64,000 nt of DNA from contig NZ_CP163525.1 in the NCBI RefSeq assembly GCF_041080655.1, forward strand, positions 7,192,001 to 7,256,000, written 5' to 3'. Made by a program: the position numbers and the translations under genes. The notes under the pieces were generated by a model. The model was not told the DNA's origin, made no database searches, and was given only the letters and a program-made list of their open reading frames with translations. Of this stretch, positions 9,572 to 17,379 are shown piece by piece; the first letter of the stretch is position 1, and the number at the start of each line of letters is the position of its first letter. This DNA is from Streptomyces sp. CG4. Its GTDB lineage: Bacteria; Actinomycetota; Actinomycetes; Streptomycetales; Streptomycetaceae.

Positions 9572-11224
9572 ATGAACGCAGACGGCCGGACCAGGCTCAA
9601 CCAGACGCCCGAATGGACCGCTCTCGCCAAGCACCGGGAGGAGCTGGCCGACACCCATCTGAGGGAACTGTTCGCCGCCGATCCCGGGCGCGGTGAGGGG
9701 TACACGCTCCAGGTCGGCGATCTGTACATCGACTACTCGAAGCACCTGGTCACCGACGAGACGCTGCGGCTGCTGCGCGAGCTCGCCGCCGCCACGGACG
9801 TGTTCGCGCTCAGGGACGCCATGTTCCGCGGCGAGAAGATCAACGTCACCGAGAACCGCGCGGTGCTGCACACCGCGCTGCGCGCCCCGCGCGACGCGGT
9901 GATCGAGGTCGACGGCGAGAACGTGGTGCCGAAGGTGCACGCCGTGCTCGACAAGATGGCCGACTTCGCGGGCCGCGTCCGCTCCGGCGCCTGGACCGGC
10001 CACACCGGCAAGCGCATCAAGAACGTGATCAACGTCGGCATCGGCGGCTCCGACCTGGGCCCGGCGATGGCGTACGAGGTGCTGCGCAGCTTCACCGACC
10101 GCGCCCTCACGGTCCGCTTCGTCTCCAACGTGGACGGCGCCGACCTGCACGAGGCCACCCGCGACCTGGACCCGGCCGAGACGCTGTTCATCATCGCCTC
10201 CAAGACCTTCACGACGATCGAGACGATCACCAACGCCACCTCCGCCCGCACCTGGCTGCTGGCCGCGCTCGGTGACGAGGCCGCGGTGGCCAAGCACTTC
10301 GTCGCCCTGTCGACCAACGCCGAGAAGGTCGCCGAGTTCGGCATCGACCCGGAGAACATGTTCGAGTTCTGGGACTGGGTCGGCGGCCGGTACTCGTACG
10401 ACTCCGCGATCGGCCTGTCCCTGATGATCGCGATCGGGCCCGACCGTTTCCGGGAGATGCTCGACGGCTTCCGGCTGGTCGACGACCACTTCCGCACCGC
10501 GCCCGCCGAGGCCAACGTGCCTTTGCTTCTGGGCCTGTTGGGCATCTGGTACGGCAACTTCCATGACGCCCAGTCGCACGCCGTCCTGCCGTACAGCCAC
10601 TATCTGTCGAGGTTCACCGCCTACCTCCAGCAGCTGGACATGGAGTCCAACGGCAAGTACGTGGCGCGGGACGGCAGGCAGGTCGACTGGCAGACCGGAC
10701 CGGTCGTCTGGGGCACGCCGGGCACCAACGGGCAGCACGCCTACTACCAGTTGATCCACCAGGGCACCAAGCTGATCCCGGCGGACTTCATCGGCTTCGC
10801 CGAGCCGGTGGGCGAGATGAGCGATGAACTGAAGGCACAGCACGACCTGTTGATGGCCAACTTCTTCGCCCAGACCCAGGCCCTGGCCTTCGGCAAGACC
10901 GCCGAGGAGGTCCGCGCGGAGGGCGTGCCGGAGGAGCTGGTGGCACACAAGACCTTCCAGGGCAACCGGCCGACGACGACCGTCCTCGCGAAGGAACTCA
11001 CCCCGTCCGTCCTCGGCCAGCTGATCGCCCTCTACGAACACAAGGTGTTCGTGCAGGGCGCGGTGTGGCACATCGACTCCTTCGACCAGTGGGGCGTCGA
11101 ACTCGGCAAGGTCCTCGCCCTGCGCGTGGAGCCCGCCCTGACCGAGGGGGCGGAAGTACCCGGACTGGACGCGTCGAGCAAGGCACTGGTCGCCAAGTAC
11201 CGGCAGCTGCGCGGCCGGAGCTGA
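9572..11224 (+). CDS. pgi: glucose-6-phosphate isomerase
   Basis: It interconverts glucose-6-phosphate and fructose-6-phosphate. It has 550 residues, the long bacterial form. Signatures seen are NVGIGGSDLGPAM, the sugar-phosphate loop IIASKTFTTIET, FEFWDWVGGRYS and the C-terminal active-site region FDQWGVELGK. ATG 9572 (MNADGRTRLNQTPEW) is preferred to the in-frame start at 9473, which would overlap the MFS gene. It connects the glycolytic genes before it with the pentose-phosphate operon 11 kb downstream. Confidence 0.97.
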   Translation: MNADGRTRLNQTPEWTALAKHREELADTHLRELFAADPGRGEGYTLQVGDLYIDYSKHLVTDETLRLLRELAAATDVFALRDAMFRGEKINVTENRAVLHTALRAPRDAVIEVDGENVVPKVHAVLDKMADFAGRVRSGAWTGHTGKRIKNVINVGIGGSDLGPAMAYEVLRSFTDRALTVRFVSNVDGADLHEATRDLDPAETLFIIASKTFTTIETITNATSARTWLLAALGDEAAVAKHFVALSTNAEKVAEFGIDPENMFEFWDWVGGRYSYDSAIGLSLMIAIGPDRFREMLDGFRLVDDHFRTAPAEANVPLLLGLLGIWYGNFHDAQSHAVLPYSHYLSRFTAYLQQLDMESNGKYVARDGRQVDWQTGPVVWGTPGTNGQHAYYQLIHQGTKLIPADFIGFAEPVGEMSDELKAQHDLLMANFFAQTQALAFGKTAEEVRAEGVPEELVAHKTFQGNRPTTTVLAKELTPSVLGQLIALYEHKVFVQGAVWHIDSFDQWGVELGKVLALRVEPALTEGAEVPGLDASSKALVAKYRQLRGRS

Positions 11225-11232
11225 CCATCGGT

Positions 11233-11281
11233 GGCCGGTGGCCGGTGGCCGGTAGCCGGTAGCCGGGAGCCAGGAGCCGGG
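11233..11281 (+). repeat. heptanucleotide tandem repeat after pgi
   Basis: Seven consecutive 7-bp units: GGCCGGT three times, then AGCCGGT, AGCCGGG, AGCCAGG and AGCCGGG. The array starts 9 nt after the pgi stop. Confidence 0.9.
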
Positions 11282-11383
11282 CGCGGGCCCGGCCGGGGAG
11301 GCGGGGCATCGGGCGGCGCAGGCCGCCCGGTGTCCCGTACACTCCCCGTCGATCATGAACATCGCAACTCGGGGGAGTGTGCA

Positions 11384-12169
11384 GTGGCCGGTTCACGGGG
11401 GAACCGCACGCCGGGCGTGCCGCGCGGCAGGAACTATCTGAAGGCTCATCACGCGGCCTGGGCGGTGTTCCATCCGGCCTGGATACCCGAGCCGCTCGAT
11501 CCGGGCGTCGAGGGACTGAAGCGGATCAGGGTCGCCGCGGGAACGGTCGCCGCCGTCGGTGTCTACACCTTCGTCGAGGGCGGCTTTGCCCTCACCGAGA
11601 TGCTGCAGAACCTGCTGATCGCCTCCGGCGTGCTGCTGGTGATCGCCCCGCTGACGGTCGGGGTGATGCTGTGGATCTGGCGGCGCACCGGCAGCCTGCG
11701 CACCCTGCGTCCGGCGCTGCTGAGGGCTCTCGGACTGCTGCTCACCTTCGTGGGCTCGGTCGTCGCGACCGTCCTGCTGCTGCAGACCGGCAGCAGCCTG
11801 AGCGGCTCCCTGCTGATCATCCCGATGGGGCTGTTCACACTGTGGATGGTCTGGTTCGTCGGCGCCGGCGCCCTCAGAGTCACCGGGAACTTCTTCGGCA
11901 CGGCAGCCGTACACCGCTGCCTGCCGCCCCTGCTCGCCATGGTCACCAGCTGGCTGATGGCCCTGCCCGACCTGTTCACCGGCGACCTGCACGGCCTCGG
12001 GCTGAAACTCGGCATCCTGTTCATCCTCGGCGCCCCGGTGACGGTCACCGCCATCGCGCTGTACGAGATGGCCCGGCTCAAGCGGGGATACGGCATACGG
12101 CTGACCGACCACCCGGGGCGGCATCCCGCGCAGGGGCCGTACAATCTCCGCTCGCCGTACGGCCGTTGA
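11384..12169 (+). CDS. integral membrane protein, function unknown
   Basis: A 261-residue protein with a polar N-terminus of about 45 residues and about five to six hydrophobic helices (near 50-65, 72-92, 108-128, 138-158, 170-190 and 205-222). The tail is short, basic and proline-rich. No known motif is recognised. GTG 11384 is chosen because GGGGGAG lies just upstream; longer in-frame readings run into the repeat tract. It converges with the ABC permease gene, with only 28 nt between the stops. Confidence 0.75.
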   Translation: MAGSRGNRTPGVPRGRNYLKAHHAAWAVFHPAWIPEPLDPGVEGLKRIRVAAGTVAAVGVYTFVEGGFALTEMLQNLLIASGVLLVIAPLTVGVMLWIWRRTGSLRTLRPALLRALGLLLTFVGSVVATVLLLQTGSSLSGSLLIIPMGLFTLWMVWFVGAGALRVTGNFFGTAAVHRCLPPLLAMVTSWLMALPDLFTGDLHGLGLKLGILFILGAPVTVTAIALYEMARLKRGYGIRLTDHPGRHPAQGPYNLRSPYGR

Positions 12170-12197
12170 GTCCCGCAGGGCGGCGTGTCCCCGGGGG

Positions 12198-14525
12198 TCA
12201 GGCCACCGCGCTGAGGGTGTCCGCGAGCCGTCTGCGGGCGGCTCGGCCCGCCGGCAGCGCGGACAGCAGCGCGGCACCCAGGACCGCGGCCAGGCCGACC
12301 GTGAGGAGCAGCAGCGGTGACGGGGACTGGGCGATACCGGCGCCGATGCCGCTGGAACCGCCCTGGGTGTCGATCAGCCGGTGGGCGAGCGGCAGCCCCA
12401 GTGCCGTGGCGGCGAGCGCCGCGACCAGGGCCGTACAGCTCGTCGCCGTGACGGTGATCGCAGTGATCTGCCGCGGGGACATGCCGATCGCCCTCAGCGC
12501 CAGCACGTCGCGCTCGCCCTCGCGGACGCTGCCGCCGATGGCGGTGAGCAGTTCCACGAGCCCGATCAGGGCGAGGACGGCGATCAGCCCGGCGACGACC
12601 GCGCGCAGCGGGGACAGACCGTCGGCCGGGTTCGTCACCGCGTGCACCTCGAGATGGCCGCGGCCGGCCCGGGCCAGTGCGCCGGCCACCTGCCGCGGGT
12701 CGGCGCCGGGGCGCAGGCGCAGTTCGTAGAAGGCGGTGGTCAGTGCGGGGTCGTTCGCGCGGAGGGTGTCCAGGGAGGTGGTCACGACCCGGCCGGCGTT
12801 CTTCGGCTCGATGCTGCGGCCCACGATGTGCAGGATCTGCGGCCGGTCGCCCACCGTCATGCGCACCCAGTCGCCGACCCGGGCGTGCAGCAGGTCCAGC
12901 AGGCCCTGGCCGGCCACCGCCTCGTCCGGTCCGCGTGCGGCGCGGCCCTCGGCGAGGGCGTAGGGGTAGGGCTCGGCGCGGGTGCCGACGCCGCGCAGCG
13001 CGATGGTGCCGGTCTGGCCGGGGACCAGCGCGGCGACCTCGACCCCGGGATAGGCGGCGGCGACCCGGTGCTCACCGGACAGCAGGGTCCGTACGCCGGA
13101 GCTGTCCAGGGCGCCGTCGGAGCGGACCGTGAGGGCCGTGGGCAGGCCCATGCGCTCCGGCTGGCTGTGGAAGCGGTCGATCGTGGTCCAGGCGCTCAGC
13201 GCCACCACGATCAGCAGCAGCGGCAGCGTCAGCCGGGCCACGGTGGCCAGCGACCGGCCGCGCCCCGCGCACGCCTTGTGCACGCCGAGGACCAGCGGGG
13301 CCGGCAGCCGCAGTCCGAGCGCCCGCCGGGCCGGGCCGGTCAGCCGTCCGCCGGCCGGTGCGGCCGGGCGCGGCACCGGAACCGGCGGCACCCGTCCCGC
13401 CCGCCAGGCAGCGAGACCGGTGGTCAGGCCGATGAACAGCACCGCACCCAAGGGCACCGCCAACAGCGCCACGGTGTGTCCCGGCAGCCCCTGCCACACG
13501 CCCACGGCGTCGCCGAGCCGGCCGGGGACCCGGCTGCCCAGGGCCTCGGTGAGCGCCGCGGCGGCCACCGAGCCGAGCAGCGCGTACGCCAGATGCTGGA
13601 GCAGGAAGATCCGCACGACCTGGCCCGGTGTGAAACCGATCGCCTTCAGCACCGAGAGGTCCCGCAGATGTCCCCGGATGCGGGTGGCGATCGCCCCGTG
13701 CACGGCGAACCCCGCCGCGATCAGCGCACCGAGGCCGAAGAGACCGAGCACCTGGCCCAGCAGCCGGTTGTCGCCCTGCGCCGCGGAGCGCGCCTGCTGC
13801 CAGGTGGAGACCTCGTCGACCGCGCCGGCGCCCAGCACCGTGACGGCACGCTGCACCGCGTAGTCCGTGTCGGCCGGATCGGCCAGCCGCAGCCCGATCA
13901 CCTGGCCGCCCGGAGCGCGTACGGCGGCGGGCAGGGCCCACACCAGCCCCGGCTGCTCGCCCGGGCTGTAGTGCGGCTCGGCGCTGTCGGCGATGCCTTC
14001 CACGGTCAGGGTGCGGGCGGTACCGGGCAGCGTGAGGGTGTCCCCGGGCTCGGCGAGCAGTGCCCGGGCCAGGCTGCTCTCCAGCACCACACCGTCCGGT
14101 TCGGCCGCGTCCAGCCAGTGCCCGGCGGTGAGCAGCGGCCGGTCGACGGAGGGCAGCCGGGGGGTGCCGCGCAGTTCCACGGAGGCGCGGGTGCCACGTA
14201 CGGCGACGGCGGCGGACTCGGTGCGGTAGGGACCGGCCACCGAGGCGACGCCGTCCAGCCGGGCCAGCCCGCGCGGGTCGGCGGCCGGCACGGTGTGGAT
14301 CCACACATGCGCCCCGCGGGCCTGGGTGAAGACCCGCTGCCAGGGGTTGGTCGCGTATCCGAACAGGGCGGTGGCCAGCAGCAGCGAGGCGACGATCCCG
14401 GCGGTGGCCAGTACGAGGAACAGCGCCTCGCCCCGATGCGTCCGCAGATCGGAGTGTGCCCAGCGCAGGCTGCCCCGCACGCCGGATGCCACGCCGGATC
14501 CCCTGCCCGGCGGACCCGCCGCCAT
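12198..14525 (-). CDS. FtsX-like ABC transporter permease
   Basis: A 775-residue permease of the MacB/LolC/FtsX type. It has an N-terminal helix (about 35-55), a large extracytoplasmic domain, and a first FtsX helix set near residues 260-375. A second periplasmic-type domain follows, then a C-terminal FtsX set near 645-770. The protein thus has the two-module layout of actinobacterial exporters. Its start overlaps the ATPase stop (ATGA), so the two form one transporter with the PadR regulator upstream. The substrate is unknown; lipids, peptides or drugs are typical. Confidence 0.88.
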   Translation of the reverse strand: MAAGPPGRGSGVASGVRGSLRWAHSDLRTHRGEALFLVLATAGIVASLLLATALFGYATNPWQRVFTQARGAHVWIHTVPAADPRGLARLDGVASVAGPYRTESAAVAVRGTRASVELRGTPRLPSVDRPLLTAGHWLDAAEPDGVVLESSLARALLAEPGDTLTLPGTARTLTVEGIADSAEPHYSPGEQPGLVWALPAAVRAPGGQVIGLRLADPADTDYAVQRAVTVLGAGAVDEVSTWQQARSAAQGDNRLLGQVLGLFGLGALIAAGFAVHGAIATRIRGHLRDLSVLKAIGFTPGQVVRIFLLQHLAYALLGSVAAAALTEALGSRVPGRLGDAVGVWQGLPGHTVALLAVPLGAVLFIGLTTGLAAWRAGRVPPVPVPRPAAPAGGRLTGPARRALGLRLPAPLVLGVHKACAGRGRSLATVARLTLPLLLIVVALSAWTTIDRFHSQPERMGLPTALTVRSDGALDSSGVRTLLSGEHRVAAAYPGVEVAALVPGQTGTIALRGVGTRAEPYPYALAEGRAARGPDEAVAGQGLLDLLHARVGDWVRMTVGDRPQILHIVGRSIEPKNAGRVVTTSLDTLRANDPALTTAFYELRLRPGADPRQVAGALARAGRGHLEVHAVTNPADGLSPLRAVVAGLIAVLALIGLVELLTAIGGSVREGERDVLALRAIGMSPRQITAITVTATSCTALVAALAATALGLPLAHRLIDTQGGSSGIGAGIAQSPSPLLLLTVGLAAVLGAALLSALPAGRAARRRLADTLSAVA

Positions 14526-15301
14526 CAGTCCCTCAGCTCCAGCACACCCGAGATCCCCGACCTCCGGGACGCGGGAGCGCCGTCCAGGGCCGCGTCGTCG
14601 GCTATGCGTCCGTCGAAGAAGCTGATCACGCGGTCGGCGGCGCTCGCCAGCCGGGCGTCGTGGGTGACCAGGACGATGGTCTGGCCGCGTCCGTGGAAGC
14701 GGGACAGCAGCCGCATCACCTCGCGCGTGCCCTTGCTGTCCAGGCTCCCGGCGGGCTCGTCGGCCAGCAGCAGCGGGGGATGGTTGACCAGGGCCCGGGC
14801 GAGCGCGACCCGCTGCTGCTCGCCGCCGGACAGCTCGCCCGGCATGCTGCGCTCCTTGCCCGCCAGCCCCAGCTCGGCCAGCAGTTCCTCGCGCTCGGCA
14901 CGGGCCTGCTTCGGCGGGACGCCGGCCAGCAGGGCGGGCAGCTCGACATTGTCGGCGACGGACAGATTCGACACCAGGTTGAAGAACTGGAACACGATCC
15001 CGATGGCCCTGCGGCGCTCCACGGCCCAGCGCGCCTCGCTGAAGGAGTCCGTGCAGCGGCCGTCGAGCCAGATGCTGCCTTCGTCCGGGCGCTGCAGCCC
15101 GCCGAGCAGGTGCAGCAGTGTGGACTTGCCGGCACCCGACGGACCGGTGATCGCCACGAACTCGCCCCGTGCCACGGACAGGTCGACCCCGCGGACGGCA
15201 TGCGCGGGCGCGCCCTCGCCGTGGTGGGTCTTCACCAGGCCCTCGGCCCGGAGCACCGGGGTCTTTTCGGCGGACGGTGCCGGAGGGTGGCCGTCGTTCA
15301 T
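14525..15301 (-). CDS. ABC transporter ATP-binding protein (LolD/MacB type)
   Basis: A 258-residue ATPase partner of the FtsX-like permease. Walker A GPSGAGKSTLLHLLGG, signature LSGGEQQRVALARAL, Walker B LLLADEPAGSLD and the H-loop VTHDARLA are intact. ATG 15301 (MNDGHPP) is preferred because it overlaps the PadR stop in ATGA form. All three minus-strand genes (padR, ATPase, permease) are therefore translationally coupled. Confidence 0.92.
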   Translation of the reverse strand: MNDGHPPAPSAEKTPVLRAEGLVKTHHGEGAPAHAVRGVDLSVARGEFVAITGPSGAGKSTLLHLLGGLQRPDEGSIWLDGRCTDSFSEARWAVERRRAIGIVFQFFNLVSNLSVADNVELPALLAGVPPKQARAEREELLAELGLAGKERSMPGELSGGEQQRVALARALVNHPPLLLADEPAGSLDSKGTREVMRLLSRFHGRGQTIVLVTHDARLASAADRVISFFDGRIADDAALDGAPASRRSGISGVLELRD

Positions 15302-15813
15302 TCCAGCTCCTCCAGTTCCTCCTGGCACCGCTCCAGCCAGTCGAGGTCGGCCTGCAGATGCAGCATCGCGCCCTCGATGAGCAGATGGGCGATGCGGTTG
15401 TCCCGGTTCTCGGCCGCGGCCAGCTTCGACAGATTGCGCATGGTGGTGAGGTACTGGCGCCGCTGCTTGTTGATGAGGGCGATCTGGTCGGCGAGACCGG
15501 TCTGCGGGGCCAGGGCGAGCTTCATGAAGAACTCGTCCCGCACCCGCGGCTCGTCCTCGGTCTCCTCGAACCAGGCGTGCAGCGCCTCCCGCCCGGCTTC
15601 GGTGAGGTGGTAGACCTTCTTGTTGGGCCGGCTGGACTGCTCGACGTCCTCGCCCTCGATCAGTCCCGACTTCTCGAGGCGGCCGAGGGTGACGTAGATC
15701 TGGCCGACGTTCGGCTGAGGGTACGCGGAGCCCAGCAGTAGCTCAAGGTCCTGCTTCAGCTCGTAGCCGTGGGCCGGGCCGCGGGCGAGGAGTGCCAGGA
15801 GGGCAAGGCGCAC
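15298..15813 (-). CDS. PadR family transcriptional regulator
   Basis: A 171-residue winged-helix repressor. The N-terminal domain (LALLALLARGPAHGYELKQ...LGRLEKSGLI) is the PadR fold, and the C-terminal half is a long dimerisation coiled coil ending EELEELE. GTG 15813 has AGGAGGAG upstream. It heads the operon with an ABC exporter, the usual arrangement for PadR-controlled drug efflux, and so probably represses its own operon. A palindrome at 15864-15878 in the divergent promoter is its most likely operator. Confidence 0.88.
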   Translation of the reverse strand: MRLALLALLARGPAHGYELKQDLELLLGSAYPQPNVGQIYVTLGRLEKSGLIEGEDVEQSSRPNKKVYHLTEAGREALHAWFEETEDEPRVRDEFFMKLALAPQTGLADQIALINKQRRQYLTTMRNLSKLAAAENRDNRIAHLLIEGAMLHLQADLDWLERCQEELEELE

Positions 15814-15863
15814 TCGTGCTCTCCTCCTGTCTGCGCAATGTGCTCCAGGCCCTAGTATCGCCC

Positions 15864-15878
15864 ATACCTAACAGGTAT
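15864..15878. promoter_or_regulatory. palindromic operator candidate ATACCT-AAC-AGGTAT
   Basis: A perfect 6-bp inverted repeat with a 3-nt spacer lies between the divergent padR operon and the substrate-binding protein gene. The core TACCTAACA recurs at 17245-17253 (inverted) and 17359-17367 near the alpha-glucosidase start. Binding by PadR or by a sugar regulator is inferred. Confidence 0.55.
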
Positions 15879-15940
15879 ACATGGCCTCTGACTCCCGGCA
15901 AGGACGCCGAAGTCGTGTGTACGTGTTCAGGGAGGAACCT

Positions 15941-17239
15941 ATGCGGTGGAAACGCGCCGCCGGTAGGGGACCCCGGATACGTGCCGTCGGCCGGGCCCTC
16001 CTCGTCCTCGCCGTGCTCATGACCGGGTACGTCGCCTCCGGTGCGCAGGCCGACGAGAGCGACGCCTCGGGGCGCGGCCCGCTCACCCTGGCCACCGCCG
16101 GCGACCTCACCGGCTATCTGGGCCCGCTGCTCCAGGGCTGGAACCGCACCCACCCCGGCGAGAAGGTCACCCTGGTCGAGCTGCCGGACTCGGCCGACGA
16201 GACCCACGCGCAGATGACCACCGATCTGCGCGGCGGCGACCGGGGCCGGTTCGACGTCCTCAACATCGACGTCAACTGGACCTCGGAGTTCGCGGCGGCC
16301 GGCTGGATACGAACGCTCCCGAGGGACCGTTTCCCCCTTGGCACCTTCCTGCCGCCGGTCGTGGACACGGCCACCTATGAGGGACGGCTGTACGCGGTCC
16401 CGTATGTCACGAATGCCGGACTTCTCCTGTATCGCAAGGACATCCTCGCCAGGGAGGGCGTGCCTCCGCCGCGCACCTGGGCCGAGCTGGAGCACGACGC
16501 GAAAACCATCGCGCCGAAGTACGGACTCGGGGGCTACGCGGGCCAGTTCCTGCCCTACGAGGGGCTCACCGTGAACGCCGCCGAGGCCGTCTACTCGGCG
16601 GGCGGCACGATCCTCGGTGACGAGGGCACTCGGGTCACCGTCGACTCGGCGGCCGCCCGTGAGGGCATCGGCTTCCTCGCCCGCGGCATCCGCGAGGGCT
16701 GGATCCCGAAGGCGGCGCTGACGTACAAGGAAGAGGAGTCCAAGCGGGCCTTCCAGGACGGCGGACTGCTCTTCCTGCGCAACTGGCCCTACGCCTACGC
16801 CGTCGCCTCCGCCAAGGGCTCCAGGGTCGCGGGGAAGATCGGCGCCGTGCCGCTGCCCGGCCCCGACGGGCCGGGGACCAGTGTGCTCGGCGGCTCCAAC
16901 CTCGCCGTCAACTCCCATGCCCGGCACCCCGATTCGGCCGCGCGCCTGATCGCCTACCTCACCAGCGCCCCCGTCCAGCGCCAGGTGCTCACCCGGGGTG
17001 CGCTGCCGCCCGTGCGCGCCGCGCTCTACGAAGATCCCGCGCTGGTACGGCAGTTCCCGTACCTGCCGACCCTTCGCGCCGCCGTCCTCACCGCCGCCCC
17101 GCGCCCCAAGAGCGCGCACTACGACCAGGTCAGCCTGGTGGTGCAGGCGGTCGTGCACGACGCGCTGACCGGGCGCGAGACGCCCGAGGCGGCGGTACGG
17201 CGACTGGCCCGCGAGCTGGCGGCCGTCTCCAGCCGCTAG
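15941..17239 (+). CDS. extracellular sugar-binding protein of an ABC importer
   Basis: A 432-residue family-1 solute-binding protein (MalE/ThuE-like fold). The signal segment (about residues 15-38) ends near GAQADE and lacks a clear lipobox cysteine, unusual for a Gram-positive binding protein. Family features are GDLTGYLGPLLQGWNRTHPG at the N-lobe, a domain-crossover VPYVTNAGLLLYRKD, and GGSNLAVNSHARHPDSA. ATG 15941 has GGGAGGA upstream. No permease is adjacent on its own; it may share those at 20.4-22.6 kb, which have their own binding protein. Confidence 0.82.
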   Translation: MRWKRAAGRGPRIRAVGRALLVLAVLMTGYVASGAQADESDASGRGPLTLATAGDLTGYLGPLLQGWNRTHPGEKVTLVELPDSADETHAQMTTDLRGGDRGRFDVLNIDVNWTSEFAAAGWIRTLPRDRFPLGTFLPPVVDTATYEGRLYAVPYVTNAGLLLYRKDILAREGVPPPRTWAELEHDAKTIAPKYGLGGYAGQFLPYEGLTVNAAEAVYSAGGTILGDEGTRVTVDSAAAREGIGFLARGIREGWIPKAALTYKEEESKRAFQDGGLLFLRNWPYAYAVASAKGSRVAGKIGAVPLPGPDGPGTSVLGGSNLAVNSHARHPDSAARLIAYLTSAPVQRQVLTRGALPPVRAALYEDPALVRQFPYLPTLRAAVLTAAPRPKSAHYDQVSLVVQAVVHDALTGRETPEAAVRRLARELAAVSSR

Positions 17240-17255
17240 TTACTTGTTAGGTAAC
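17239..17255. promoter_or_regulatory. inverted repeat GTTAC-N7-GTAAC containing TGTTAGGTA
   Basis: It begins at the stop codon of the binding-protein gene and lies 120 nt before the alpha-glucosidase start. On the minus strand it reads TTACCTAACA, matching the cores at 15866-15874 and 17359-17367. It is a candidate second operator for the glucosidase operon. Confidence 0.5.
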
Positions 17256-17337
17256 GCGCACATCTCATCTCTTGCAGAAGTGCCCTAATAAGTCCGTATT
17301 TGAGACCCCAACTCACCAGTAGCTACTGTTCTTTTCA

Positions 17338-17379
17338 TTGACACTCTCGCGATACGCCTACCTAACATGCATGCATGTT
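17338..17379 (+). promoter_or_regulatory. promoter/operator of the alpha-glucosidase gene
   Basis: TTGACA (17338-17343) and TAACAT (17363-17368) form a promoter with a long 19-nt spacer. TACCTAACA (17359-17367) overlaps the -10. A perfect 16-bp palindrome AACATGCATGCATGTT (17364-17379) covers the start codon. No Shine-Dalgarno is visible, which suggests a leaderless mRNA. Confidence 0.5.

Noticed and set aside
12381..15380. 999-codon plus-strand frame opposite the FtsX permease and ATPase
   Set aside because: It is antisense to genes with complete ABC motifs; the translation is Gly/Arg/Gln-rich noise.
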